Shown here piece by piece: positions 50,717-61,963 of a stretch of DNA of 64,000 nt. Location: NCBI GenBank assembly GCA_963210315.1, contig OY723249.1, forward strand, positions 372,001 to 436,000. Reading direction: 5' to 3'. Made by a program: the position numbers and the translations under genes. Position 1 is the stretch's first letter. Each line of letters opens with the position of its first letter. Source of the DNA: Rhynchopus euleeides. Taxonomy: Eukaryota > Euglenozoa > Diplonemea > Diplonemida > Diplonemidae. The notes below the pieces were generated by a model. It did not search any database. It saw only the letters and a program-made list of their open reading frames with translations, and had not been told where the DNA came from.

Positions 50717-51685
50717 ATGCCAGCGGCAAAGCGTACTGCAGCGCAGGCCCTCGCCAGCGCTGTGGACATGACGGTGTTTGTACGTGCTTGGATCAACACG
50801 TACGTTGTCGAGCGTGATGCTGATGGGTTGAGCCACATGACCCTGAAGCAGCTTCTCGGCAAGCTGACGGATACTACCATCAAGTCGACTGATCCCATCA
50901 TCAGTCTTGCCCTGTACAAAAAGTATGAGAAGCTGGGGGGTGGGGTGATCAGCAAGTCGACCGCGCTGAAGGATGGTCGCACGATGTACGCTGCCCGTGT
51001 CAATAGCGGGTCAGACATCGAGTTTGTCGGGTTGGGCCTCCGGAAGAGCAACGGGAAGGACCACCCGACAGGGCTCAAGGAGATGGCCGACGCCTGCCCC
51101 GCGGCACCTATCGGTACCGCTGCAGCTATGGTGAAGCTGTACGAGGCGGAGAAGAAACAGGCACAGAAGACCCAGCAGAAGACCGGGCCACCGAAGGCCA
51201 ACAAGGTGGCCTACCCCCAGTTCTCGGGGGCTCGCAAGAAGGAGGGCGCCAACCTGTACTACGCCTTCGCAGTGGAGGTGGGGTTTGCGCAGCTCCTCAG
51301 CTGTTCCCAGAACGGCCACCAGGTGACGCTCTCGTGGACACGCCTGCGGAAGACTAATGATCTTCCGAAGGGCGAGTACTCCACGGTCCTCATCATCCCG
51401 CCAGAGTGCCTGCTCAATCTGCAGGTCAAGGCAGAGGCGCGTGATGAGGACGGCATCATTTCCGTCAAGTGTCCGTTGCTGACCAAGCAAGGTTCAGCAA
51501 TGGACACGACGGCAAGTGATGGCAGCAAGTGGAAGCTGCTGATGGGGGACGATGATGATGATGAAGAAGATGGTGGGGATGAGGGCACCGAAGATGATGG
51601 TGGAGACGGCAGTGATGGCGGGGATGCCAACGCCGACACCATCGGCGACTCCACGCCGACCGTGTTCCACAGTGCAGACCTTTGA
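50717..51685 (+). CDS. Long-TIR element ORFa, 322 aa with acidic tail
   Basis: Starts MPAAKRTAAQALASAVD about 280 bp inside the left arm, after a small direct repeat (aagatacc, catcaccacccaggcca) in its leader. Residues about 20-110 look folded (VFVRAWINTYVVERDADG, SLALYKKYEKLGGG). A Lys/Gln-rich linker (EKKQAQKTQQKTGPPKANK) follows near 145-165, a second folded block near 170-265 (NLYYAFAVEVGFAQLLSC, GEYSTVLIIPPECLLNLQ), and then a tail of Asp/Glu/Gly (DDDDDEEDGGDEG). No catalytic triad or known fold was recognised. Acidic tails are common on DNA- or histone-interacting proteins, a weak hint only. The next ORF starts 21 bp after its stop. Confidence -1.
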   Translation: MPAAKRTAAQALASAVDMTVFVRAWINTYVVERDADGLSHMTLKQLLGKLTDTTIKSTDPIISLALYKKYEKLGGGVISKSTALKDGRTMYAARVNSGSDIEFVGLGLRKSNGKDHPTGLKEMADACPAAPIGTAAAMVKLYEAEKKQAQKTQQKTGPPKANKVAYPQFSGARKKEGANLYYAFAVEVGFAQLLSCSQNGHQVTLSWTRLRKTNDLPKGEYSTVLIIPPECLLNLQVKAEARDEDGIISVKCPLLTKQGSAMDTTASDGSKWKLLMGDDDDDEEDGGDEGTEDDGGDGSDGGDANADTIGDSTPTVFHSADL

Positions 51686-51706
51686 GCGAGCCAGGAGGAG
51701 AGAAAC

Positions 51707-52157
51707 ATGATGCATCAGCGAAATACTGACAGCCCCAAGCCCCTGACCTCTGACCCTGGTAAATGATCACTTGTGCCTTTTTCTCTACGGTTTCAACATT
51801 TGGGTATCAACTAGCCACTATCAAAGCTGCACTCACTCTTCCATTGCAGGAGGCACCATGCCGGTCGAGGAGGATATCCGCCTGGCCCTGGTGGGAGAAG
51901 GCCTGCGTGAGCACAGGTTCGATGCTCAGCTGTCTGGCCGCAAGTGTGGGGAGATGTCGAAAGCGTTGCGTCAGAAGGTGGCGGAGGCCGGGGAGAAACC
52001 CCCTCAACTCGGGCTCTCGCGAAAAACTGTCGCGAAGAAGGAAACCCCTCTGCGCGAAGAGGCTGAATACCGAAAGGGAAACCTGAGCGAGAAATGCAGA
52101 GGACCAAAGGCAAGGGGTGCGGCCTGCTGGACCAACCGAGCACCCCGACCCTCCTGA
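51707..52157 (+). CDS. Long-TIR element ORFb, spliced
   Basis: ATG at 51707 (MMHQRNTDSPKPLTSDP) reads to a donor G|GTAAATG at 51759; an acceptor ccattgcag|G at 51849 joins in frame to GTMPVEEDIRLALVGEG and on to a stop at 52157, 120 codons. The 91-nt intron has a pyrimidine-rich 3' half. If unspliced, translation could start at 51858. The protein is basic with a helical middle (MSKALRQKVAEAGEKP). Its end overlaps ORFc in another frame. No family is recognised. A further splice joining it to ORFc is possible but no convincing site pair was found. Confidence -1.
51759..51849 (+). other. Probable spliceosomal intron in ORFb
   Basis: GTAAATG...TTCCATTGCAG, 91 nt, removal keeps the reading frame across the junction. 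It is the clearest intron in the window and a direct sign that the sequence is eukaryotic. Confidence -1.
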
Positions 52158-52708
52158 AGTTCGGCGCGATAAAGCTTTGCTGCTGTGTCACTGCGAGGAA
52201 CGCTTGTTGGAAGGGAGCAACGGCAGCACTGCAGCGGAGACTCGAGTCCCTCGGCCTTGGATCTCACGTCACAAAAAGGGGGCGATGGGGCCAACAATTT
52301 CTGGGCGACCCAGAAAACACCACTCCAAAGGCAACGCTGCTCGCATGCATCTGCAAGTCCAAATCCTGGGGCAACAGCGAGGATGTGCCAGAAGTGCCAG
52401 AACCAACGCCATCCGGTACAGTGCCTGTGCAGCAGCATATCTGCATTGTGTGCTCCAAAGTTGTCCACACGAGAGAAGCACTGTTTGCGCATTATGATGC
52501 TGCACATCGGCCACAAAACAACGCGCCGTGTCAGACTTGCACTGTCACATGCCAGGAGTGCGGCAAACGGACAAAATCGAAGGGACTGAGCCAGCACTAC
52601 CTCAGTCACCATTCGCGCGTGCTGACACAAAAGCGTTGCTGTGTTTGTTTCGAGCTCTTTAAAACCACTGTAAAGCGCGACGAGCACATGAGATCCGCGC
52701 ACCCGTAA
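52094..52708 (+). CDS. Long-TIR element ORFc, three C2H2 zinc fingers (204 aa)
   Basis: Residues 117-138 (CIVCSKVVHTREALFAHYDA plus AH) fit C-x2-C-x12-H-x4-H. Residues 153-173 (CQECGKRTKSKGLSQHYLSH) form a second finger with one residue fewer. Residues 182-203 (CCVCFELFKTTVKRDEHMRS plus AH) form the third, ending one residue before the stop. The N-terminal 115 residues are unrecognised and may in part be read in another frame. Fingers of this class bind DNA; recognition of the repeated acccgtcgac motif in the arms is an attractive but untested idea. ATG at 52094 is the first in frame. Confidence -1.
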   Translation: MQRTKGKGCGLLDQPSTPTLLKFGAIKLCCCVTARNACWKGATAALQRRLESLGLGSHVTKRGRWGQQFLGDPENTTPKATLLACICKSKSWGNSEDVPEVPEPTPSGTVPVQQHICIVCSKVVHTREALFAHYDAAHRPQNNAPCQTCTVTCQECGKRTKSKGLSQHYLSHHSRVLTQKRCCVCFELFKTTVKRDEHMRSAHP

Positions 52709-53162
52709 GTGAGGGGGGGGGGGGGGGGTGTTTGGCAGTTCAGGTACGTAGGTGATTTGTTTGTCCTCGAGAGCGGGGTGACGTCGTGGGAGGGAGTTGT
52801 TTTGAGGCCCCACCCCCAGGCCCCCTGCCCACCTGGATGGCTCACCCCGGTCCACCGGTGGGCAGCCCCTTCACCAATGGGAACCAAAGGAATTGTAAAT
52901 GGAAAGTAATGGGGGGGTGGGTCTGTGCAGGGAAGATGGCTCGGCGTGAAAAATAACCTGATGCCATGCAAGGTACTCCCCTAGTTTTCAATGGAAATTG
53001 GCCCATATCAACAGGAAATGGCTGGAACACCCGTCGTTTCAGCAGGTTCACCCGTCGTGCCGACGGGTGCCACCCGTCGACTCGACGGGTCGACCCGTCG
53101 TTTCACCCGTCGTCATTTCACCCGTCGTCCCGACTAGTCGTCCGGGCGACTAGTCCGTGGTG

Positions 53163-53995
53163 CCCCCGCCCCCCTTCCCCCCCCCCCCCCTCCTCTTCTT
53201 CCCGCCAACGGATTCCGAAAGAAAGAAGCCAGCGAATGACCGACAAATCACAACTCACAACAGAAACTTACGGTGCCACACACCTCCCGCCCCCCCCCCC
53301 TTCCCCAGTGGTGTTAGCTCCATGTTTAAAACGCGGCGTTTAAAACGTTTATTGAAGCCCGCTTAACACCGCCCCTCCCATCCCCACCACCCTCTCGAGG
53401 TCACAGGGGCGTAAATATTCCCTGCAAAACAGCAAACGTTTTTTTGGATATCATTCAGCTTAGGGTGTGCTGCAAAGCTGCCCCAAACGGCACCCTCACC
53501 TCACGTGCCACACTGAACTGCGCTAGGATAAGTTCCGGACTGTCAAGGAGACATCCGCTATCGGTGCCGAATAGGGCGATATTTCGATGTATTTCGATCC
53601 ACCAAAAAAAAAGGGTGCGTTTTTCCCCCCCACTCGTGTTGGTGTAGAAGCGTCAACGCGTCAACAAACAAAATTCAGGCAAAAAAAAATCGGTTGCTGC
53701 TGAATGACGATGTGACCCTTTTTCTTTTGGCAAATTATCCTCCTATTGTATCTGAGAGAATTGACGCCCGTAAGGCTACCGATAGCAAACACCCCCCTAG
53801 AAATATCGTTGCGATATCCGCCATCTTCCCCCAGCCAAGGAGGGGAGGGGGTATTTGACGTCGTATCGCAAAGGAGAATATCATACAAGGCCGGGAGTAG
53901 GGGGCAGTGCGGGATGGTGAGGTGGCGGGGTGGCGGGGTGGGGGGATACGCGGGGAACGGACCACCCCCCCACCCGTCGCCTCGCCTCTTGGGAG

Positions 53996-54033
<38 letters not shown>

Positions 54034-55605
54034 GCAATGCCAATGCGATAGGGGGGATGTTATGTTCATTCTGCCCACACAAAAAATACCCCCCCACCCC
54101 CTCCCCCACCCGCGATCCCCTTTGCCCCACACCATCGGCATAATGCAGCACAATCATTAGCGATAGTGCACATCCTGTCTCACGCACGCAGCGCCGATAG
54201 CAAGCAACATTTTTTTGAATGGTTCTGGGACCTGCTATCTGCATGTGTGGTTAGTCCACTCCGATGATGACAGGTCAAACACACGATCTGGCGTGATGGA
54301 CGTCTGGTGTCGTGGTGCGTGAAGTGCCCAGCTGTCACCTTTTTCTCACCGAGAGCAGATTGCAAGAGAGGTCACTCTCGGGTGTTGGTGGAGAAGGGGC
54401 TGTACATCCCACCCCGATTTTGTTGAAATTTTGAACGAACGTGCGGAAAGGAGGTGAAGGGGGGGGGGGTGGATCGGGTTTGGAAAAGCAAAACACACAC
54501 TAAAATGCCATAATAGAAAAAATCACCCATCCCTGACACATCGCTGCCACGAAGAGAGAAGAAAGCAGCAAGTGCCAACTTTTTTTTGTCACATTTCTTT
54601 TTTTTTGTGTGCAGCGAAAAATAAAGACAACGTTGAGAACAAAAAAAACCCAGGAATTCACGGCCACACTATTTTTTGAAAACACAGACCCCCCCCCCCA
54701 CCCCCTCGATGAAGTGGGACGTCATACACTGTCACCCCCACCCCCCCCCCCACCGGCAAAACCACGCAACCCACCAGGGGGGGGGGGCGGTCGTATCGTT
54801 CTGCATATGATAGGGCACCACAGGAATGGATTGTTTATGCCTGGATTTGCTGGATTTTCCACCCCCGTGCTCGGGGGAGTAGGTGGTCATCGTTTAAAAA
54901 ATACGCATGGCGGGGCGGGTCACGGGAGAGGGCGGATTGCTGTCGTGGTCTGCCTGGTTCGTTAAAAAAAATATGAACTCAAGCCCCCCGTAATACACGG
55001 CACGCTGGAACACATCACAGGAGAGAGCGGGAGCAAGTCGAACGCGGAGTGCGGCGAGGGCCCTGGGATTGGTTTGAATTGTTACACATAGGCCAGATCA
55101 CCGCAGCAGTGAGATAGTTGCAGCGATGCCATCCGCTATCCGCAGTGTACCAAACTGCATAACCTCACTGGCACTGGTGGGCTTGGGTTTGGTTGCCATG
55201 ATGGGAGAGGGGGGGGGGGGGCGGGGCGGTGGTATGTTGGCAGCGTGGTTTCGGTTTCTCGTCACATTTGACAGCCACCGAACCATGCCTGGGTAGTAGT
55301 GCGAGAGGGCATGCTTGCGGCACAAGCGGGCTGCTGGTGGAAAGGGAAGGCTCAGAAATGGAACACTATCGACACATGTCACTCAACACGGGGGAATGGG
55401 GAGGGGAGAGGTTGTGGTGAAACGCACACACCTCGACCTGTGATGAGGTGAGATGTGGCTCTGCAATTACGGCACTACGCGTGCCGTAAACTCGAATGAC
55501 CTGCTTTCTCCGTGTTCCATTTCCTCCTTCATTGCATGAGGCTACACAAACAAAATGCGCATCTACGCTGGCCGCAAGATGCTCTGCGCAAACAAAATAT
55601 TTAAT
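53163..55605. other. No recognisable gene
   Basis: C-rich tract at 53163-53200, a (CT)n microsatellite at 53998-54030, G or C runs near 54460, 54690, 54745, 54778 and 55210. Short frames only, none with a motif. Confidence -1.
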
Positions 55606-55607
55606 AT

Positions 55608-56807
55608 GACCTCGTCCAAAAAAACCCCCCCCCAAAGTGTACCTTTTTGGGATTTTTTCACTTTTTCGAATTTTCCGGTGGTTTGGCCCAACCCCCACCC
55701 CCGAAAATGTATATTTTCACATCCCGACACCCAGAGAGGGCATTCCCCGTCTCCCAACAGGCCCAGGCTGACTATGAAGGCTCTAAAGGAGCTTGCAGAA
55801 CCCTGAAAGCGCTGCCGCCCCAGAACACGGGGTTTGAGAGCAGCAAAGGGCAGCGTACGGCGGTCGCGGGCACTGCGAAGAAACCCTTTAGCAGATTTGG
55901 TGATGAGCTCCCCAGTGCAATGCTGGCTACAGCTGTACGAAGTGAACAGAGCTCCTCGCAACACTCGAGTTTCCAAGAAGAGCAGCTAGAAAGAAGAAGG
56001 GCGGTACTGGTCGTACTGTCGTGCACGCTCTGAACGATGGGTTCCCTCAGGGGCCAGGCCTTGTTGGTGGATTCACTCTTCACACGCACAGCAGGGGTGA
56101 CCACTCGACCTTGTTCACTCCCAATGAAGGAGCGGATAGGCTGCGCTAAACGGCCCCTCGTCTTGTGCGGAAGGCTCAGCATACAACAGTGAGCATTTAC
56201 GTCCCTCCCGGGGCGGGGAAGCCCCAAATGACCCTCGAGGGAGGCGAAAAATGCCTCGAGGGTGCTAAGCGCCCTCGAGGGCATTTTTCGCTCCTGAGAA
56301 TGCGGCGCCTGGGAGGGAGTTTGTTCGCTTCCTCTCTCCACACTCGGGAGACCTTTCAAGCCCTCCCGAGCCTTGCCCGAAGTCGCCCAAAAACAGCAAA
56401 AATCGCGTTTTTGACCGGTTTTCAGCGGTAATTTACAGCGTGTCACCCGCAGGGAGTGTAAAGTGAGCTGGAGGGAGTGTAAACCACTTTACACTCCCTC
56501 GAGCTCACTTCACGCTCCCGGCGTGTAAAGTGGCCTGGATGGAGGGTGGGAAAGGCTCCCCACCGGGGGGGGAAAACACCCAACCTGTAACCAGGGATGC
56601 CTACTTCCACAGGCTCCAGATGGGCCAAAATAGAGGGAAATCACCCCCAAAAAAGGACAGTTTGAGGGCACATCAGTGCGGGGACTACGACCCCCAGCCC
56701 CCAGACCCACCCCACATCACTTCTGGTGCCCAGAACTCAGATATTTTGGGGAAAACCCCAAAAAATCCCAAAAAGGTACACTTTGGGGGGGGGTTTTTTT
56801 GGACGAG
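55608..56807. mobile_element. 1.2-kb foldback/TIR element
   Basis: About 50-bp inverted ends: ctcgtccaaaaaaaccccc, aaagtgtacctttttggga at the left, tcccaaaaaggtacacttt, gggggtttttttggacgag at the right. Two strong hairpins lie inside: 56231-56303 (ccctcgagg arms with cgaaaaatgc) and 56457-56515 (tgtaaagtgagctggaggga with its complement). No gene is supported. Confidence -1.
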
Positions 56808-58299
56808 CCCATATGTCAGACCAAAAATATATCGAACAGCGCAACGATTTTGCTTCTGGCTATGCTGGGTGTTGTGAGAGCGTGTGCGAGATCATGTATC
56901 AGCGAACGAGCGTCAGGAAGAGAAACCTCCATTTGTCGGGAAAAACTCCGGTGGGGCAAAGTTTTCCAGCGGGGGGGGACGGGGAGGGGGTGGGGATCCA
57001 TACCCCCCCCCCCCCACCCAGGTAGGCAGAGAGGTGATCGCGACACCTCCCTCCTTGTCTGTGTGTTGAGTCATTTCACTCACTGCGGGGCACTGTATAC
57101 TGTTAGCAACAGGAAACGAGGTGTCGCCCACGGCTGCCCTAATCACTGCCGCAGGGCACATCAGCGGAGAGCGATTCTCAAAGGCAGAAAGATTGTCAAG
57201 GCACTCCTGCGCTTTGCGCGCCATGCAGGTGATTCAGAGAAAATCTGTTGCGGGGCTGTGGCACAATTCCTAAATATGGCACGGCATCCGTATTTGCGAT
57301 CCATCGCAGCGTGTGCACAGGGTGTGGGGCATGCATCCCGTAGCTGGGATTCTCCCTTCACTTGGGCCACGACGACGAACGTTGTGTGCAACTTCTTTCC
57401 CGTATGTCGTGTCGGTTTGTCGCCATGTGACAGTGGCAGACCACCCGACTGAGAGGGACAGACGCGTGGAGGGCGGGGATGTGGCGGGTAACAAAAACAG
57501 ACCGGGAAGCACGCTGATGACACAAACATTTGATGCAAAAAAGCCTGAAAGCACCGAACGACCCTGCCAGAGGTCTTGATGGCCAGCTTCAAGCAGAATA
57601 ACATGTATCGGCAGTTTCGAGAGAAGGCAATAATGGCCAGCTTCTGTTCACATAAGGCCGGGTGGGGGGGAGAGGCAAAAAAACCCGATACGGGGGTGGG
57701 GCGAATTTACACCTTCCTGATTGGGAGCTCCTTCGGAACTGGCATCGAGGGGGCACAGAACTGGGGCAGAACACCATGTGTCACACCACAATTGGCATTT
57801 TTTTTTGAGTATGGGCCTGCGAGACACGGCACACCCACCGCCAACCCGTGCAGAAGCCCCTTTGAAGGGTTTCCCCACCCCCACTGCGCAGGGCAGTCCA
57901 AAACGCGTTGGCACAGCCAAAGGGAGTGCAGAACTCGCCTGTTGTCCAGACACCCCTGGCCTTGCCCCGTGAGGTTCCCCGGGGAAATTTCCGATGAGAT
58001 CGGCATGTGATACCTTCCCTTCTGAGGTTTGAACTCGGGGTTGTTTCAAAATTGAATTGCTTTTTCCTGGCCGTGGTCGAAGCAGTCCCAGAAGAGAGGG
58101 ACTGTTGTTTCGGGTTTGGGAGCAAGAGGTAGTAGGGGTTCGTTCCAAGGCTCGGCACAATTCTTGCCCTCACCCGTGTGGCGCCGGTCCCAGATTTTGT
58201 TGTTTGCGGGTGTAATTCCTATAGCAGGACCACCCGCAGATCGCAGCATTCAACTTCAAGTGACCCATCGGTGTTCAAGGCGTTCCCTGCATGCGAAAC
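56808..58299. other. No recognisable gene
   Basis: Only short frames in both strands; a G run near 56970 and a C run near 57005. Nothing recognised. Confidence -1.
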
Positions 58300-58440
58300 G
58301 GGGGGGAAAAATAACGGAAATGGGGGTATGGAAAAGTGGGTGAGAAAAAATGAGAAAAAATGCGGAAAAAATCGGCCGAATTTTGCTGTTTTTCGCTAAA
58401 AAAAGAGTGTGGGGAGTTGGGTCCAGTTTAATAATTGTCG
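58300..58440 (+). repeat. Dispersed repeat, partial copy 4
   Basis: Has tgagaaaaaatg runs and gagttgggtccagttta like the copies at 3569, 14740 and 30320, then loses similarity at 58432. Confidence -1.
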
Positions 58441-58565
58441 GCCAAAAGTTACTGTTGGAGACGGCACAAGTTCTCTGCACAGGCTGGGTGGGCGCAACGT
58501 TGACGAACAACGACAAGCCGGAGGCTGCGACTGTGAAGAATACAACGAACGGCCCGGGTCCTCCT

Positions 58566-59200
58566 CTAGATGCCCAGGAACAACGTCCTTCCCACCGGTG
58601 TTACGCGGGGCGATACGGGGTGGGATAGTGCTGCTGCACGGATGCCAGTGTGCTCCTTGAGGGCCACTCCGAATCCCTGAACACCCCGCCTGCTTGTTGC
58701 TTGTTCCAGACCCAGAGTGGAATGCCTCGTCCCAGTCAACTCAAACACTGCTAGATTGACGAGGCCACCACCTCCTGGCACTGCCTGTACGACAGGGACG
58801 GGTGACCTGCAGGTCGTCGTGAGCAGGACCATGGCAGCCCACTCGAACACCTGTGCGGGGTACCGCAACTCATCTTGCTGCAGGTGTGCAGCGGGTGCGA
58901 GTGCGCCCCGGCCGGGGGTGGCACCTACTCCTCCAGGTTTGCTGACCTCCCAGAGCGATGGATCAACAGCCACAGCCTTGCCCCGTCAGCCTGCCCACGC
59001 TCCGCCCCTGCCGACGGGGGGGGGAGCTCAATCCGCAGTTCCTCGTCGCATTCGCCGCCACGGACAGGAGAAATATGCACAGAGGAGAAGCGGGCGAGCT
59101 CATTAAACGGCGGAGTCCCCCGGTGTATCTGGATGCACCGCCCCTGCACATACGGACAGCAGGTGCTGGAAAAAGAGATCTGCATGTTTTTGACCTCCCC
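58566..59200 (-). pseudogene. Possible decayed or spliced minus-strand gene
   Basis: Two minus-strand blocks look protein-like: CPYVQGRCIQIHRGTPPFNE to IELPPPSAGAERG (about 59030-59160) and ELRYPAQVFEWAAMVLLTTT to VFELTGTRHSTLGLEQA (about 58680-58880). They lie in different frames, and no clear GT-AG pair joins them. No family recognised. Confidence -1.
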
Positions 59201-59625
59201 GCCATCACCTGAGTTGCACCTGGATTTCCAGATCAGCCGTGAAGCTTCATACAGTCATCATGCACTGCATCATATCAGACCCACCATCAGCCCCTCAGAT
59301 TCAGACCATGCTTTGTCCAGAACTGCACCCTGTCCTTCAACACCAGAGAACCACTGATCATGGACCCATGTGGCGACAAAAACCTGATCGTAGCTCATAG
59401 CAAAGATGGGTACCACGATCAAGGTTCATCTGTTACCAGATGGACGTCTCCTGTTTCCAGGTCTAGGGTTACCGCGAGTGTAGCACAGATTTACCAAGGT
59501 GTACCAAGAGAGTATGCAGCTCTGTCCCAGCAGTTCCTCCTCCTTGGTTCCGACCCCCCACAGTTCTTCGATGACTGGCACAACAGAGGAAGAAGCAACA
59601 CAACCAGATCCTTCGATCAGGAAAT
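59201..59625. other. No recognisable gene
   Basis: Balanced base composition unlike the flanks, but no ORF above 95 codons with motifs. Confidence -1.
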
Positions 59626-60118
59626 TTTTATCTCCCTAAAATAATGTTCTCTCATCAAAATAGCCTAAGTCCCTGCAAGATAAGAAGATTATTTAATCCT
59701 CCACCAGCACAACGTTGAAACGTGCAGCGGATTTTTCGAACCCCATAAAGTTAGATTATTTTACAGTAAAATAATGTGCAGATTTGTTGGACTGCAGGGA
59801 CCCCAGATCACGCATAGGTTTACAGTGAAGTAATTTAGATTGTTTCGACCTGCCTAAAGACATTGTTTTATTTTGGCCGACTTTTATTTTAGGTGATTTC
59901 CCCTGTGAGGCAATAATGTCGCTTTTCTTTACAGGTTGTACAGAAACTTACGCGGAGGGCGGTCTACATTATTTTACAGTCAAATAATCTAACTTTATGG
60001 GGTTCGAAAAATCTACTGCACGTTTTCAACGTTGTGCTGGTGGAGGATTAAATAATCTTCTTATCTTGCAGGGCCGCAGGCTATTTTGATGAGAGAACAT
60101 TATTTTAGGGAGATAAAA
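59626..60118. mobile_element. Foldback element 5, about 150-bp arms
   Basis: Left arm 59626-59776 and right arm about 59966-60118 are inverted copies (ttttatctccctaaaataat at the tips, then tctctcatcaaaatagcc and attatttaatcctccacc). AT-rich, no ORF. Confidence -1.
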
Positions 60119-60282
60119 TTTTTTTTCGACATGTCGAAATTTCGGCCACCCTGGGTCAGTACCCTGGACTGGTACCCAGCTAGGCAGAAAAAAATCGCAA
60201 AAAAATCCGAAAATTTTCCGAAAAATGTGGGTGTGGCACCCCAGAGGGCCTGATTTTCGGTTTAGGCACGCGAAAAAAATAG

Positions 60283-60440
60283 CTATATATTACCGGGAAA
60301 TATAGGGACTATATTTCCCCGAGGGGCCTGTCCAGCCCCGAGGTGGTTGATTTCCCGAGCGAAGCGAGGGAAATCAAAAATCCGAGGGGCTGGACAGGCC
60401 CCGAGGGGAAATATTCCCTATATTTACCGGTAATTTGTGA
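60283..60440. repeat. 155-bp hairpin
   Basis: atattaccgggaaatatagg and ggggcctgtccagccccgag pair with ctcggggctggacaggcccc-like sequence on the far side, closing near 60360 on gagcgaagcgag. It shares accgggaa and ctatatttccc motifs with element Y. Confidence -1.
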
Positions 60441-61033
60441 TTTTATTCCCGGTAATATAGACCGAGGTCAAAATTGTGAGGAGCAACTTGGAGGCCTGTT
60501 GGGAGAGGGAAGGGTGTGTGGGAGAGGTGTCTCCCGATACTTTGCACCCCCAATCCTGCGACGCTGGGGCTACAGATGCTGATCATTTACCCTGGAGCTT
60601 CTCCTGGCAGATCCCTGGGGCCTCGGGCACTGTATTCTCGAGTATGTTGAGCAGACTGTGTGAGCGGCATCTTGTCTGTGTGCTCCTGACAACAAAAGTT
60701 GTCCTCGGTGGGCTTCTGTGCCCTGATTCTCGAGTGTGTCATGAAGTTGGGTGATATCTTCTGATGTGTGGGCCGTGAGGGTACTTCCTCGTGCATTTCC
60801 TGACTGAGCACCGCCAGGAAATGGACGTTCTGCCCTTCTTGCAGCCTTCCCCGCCCACAACAGCCACAGCTCACGATCTAGGCGACATTCCTGTGACAGG
60901 AAGGCCTGTTTGGTCAGAAACCAGCCATTTTTCGGTTTTTGGGGCCGAAAATGCAAAAAATTCCAAATTTTTGGAATTTTTTGGCATTTTTTTGGGTGAA
61001 AATTTTCACTTTTTGGCCGGGAAAAATTTACTA

Positions 61034-61362
61034 CCGTATACGTAAATATTTTGGAACGTAAATATTATGGAACGTAAATATTTTGGAACGCTGGTGGGTT
61101 GGCGTTCCAGATTTTTTTCGTTCCATAATATTTACAGGGCTTTCTGCGACTCGGGGACTTGGACCAGGTGATCGGACGGCGTACAGAGTCCCTGACGGGA
61201 CCTACTCGTGCACTTTTCGCGCGATTCCTGACGCAAGCCGTCCTCACCACCGAGTCCCGAACTGGCCCTGTAAATATTTTGGAACGTAAATATTATGGAA
61301 CGGACCGGCCAAAAATGGGCCCGTTCCATAATATTTACGTTCCATAATATTTACGTATACGG
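61034..61362. mobile_element. TA-flanked MITE, TIR CCGTATACGTAAATATT
   Basis: Inverted ends CCGTATACGTAAATATT / AATATTTACGTATACGG, TA outside both (61032-61033 and 61363-61364). Subterminal ggaacgtaaatatt is repeated two or three times at each end. 329 bp, no ORF. Tc1/mariner-type mobilisation is inferred from the target. Confidence -1.
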
Positions 61363-61441
61363 TATATTTTCCCGGCGATTTTTAGCAGGGATTTCAGCCA
61401 TTTACTATATTTTCCCGCTGAAAAACCTACCTCTGCTAGTA

Positions 61442-61963
61442 GGTCCTGGGTAAGACGTTAAACTGCCTGGGGGGGCCGTCCCCGGACCATGACGGGTGCC
61501 TGCACCAGGAGTCTAGCACGGCCGTGGTCCAGGGCATGACCGAAAACTGCTTGGGTACCGAGGCTCCCCAGACCAGGAAGGGTGGAGACACCTGGAGTCT
61601 AAATAGTCACACCACGTCAGGCCAGACCTTCGCATTGCACTCCGCGAAGACTGCCACACAGCCGCGGGGCAGGTGTGCAGCCTGTGGAAAACCTCGTACA
61701 GAAAAGGGTCGGCGACCGCCCGCCCCCAGTCTGAGAGGCATCAGCCGAATCTCGGTGGAGGCGGGCACAAAACAAAAGGGAGAGTCGTCACTGTGCATAT
61801 CAGCACGGTCCCGCCCTCTGTGCCAGACCAACACACCACCAAAGGAAAAGAGGAAGAGGCGACGTAAGGCAATGCCTCCGTGCGGCCAGGAGAACACGAA
61901 ATAGCGACCCCCTCAACGGGGAATGCTACGAGCACGGCCAAAAATCGTTCAAATCGTTCAAAA
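61442..61963 (+). mobile_element. Short non-autonomous derivative of the LINE
   Basis: The 5' end GGTCCTGGGTAAGACGTTAA resembles the LINE 5' end (GGTCCTGGGCACGACCTTAA). The last 255 bp (61708-61963) closely match the LINE 3' UTR (28048-28308), including the TCGTTCAAA tail repeats. The middle is unrelated and there is no ORF. This layout parallels RIME/ingi and NARTc/L1Tc in trypanosomes, where short elements keep LINE ends and use its machinery. Confidence -1.

Larger units (their letters stand above)
50144..53162. mobile_element. 3.0-kb element with long terminal inverted repeats and three ORFs
   Basis: Left arm about 50144-50440 and right arm about 52887-53162 are inverted copies (caccacggactagtcg at the tips, then repeated acccgtcgactcgacgggt, then caggttatttttcacgcc). 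Both tips abut C-rich tracts, so a duplication cannot be read. Between the arms three ORFs run in the same direction with little spacing. No known transposase, integrase, polymerase or capsid signature was found. The superfamily is unknown. Confidence -1.

Noticed and set aside
50144-53162. Polinton or other capsid-bearing element
   Set aside because: Only 3 kb, and no polymerase, integrase, protease or capsid-like ORF.
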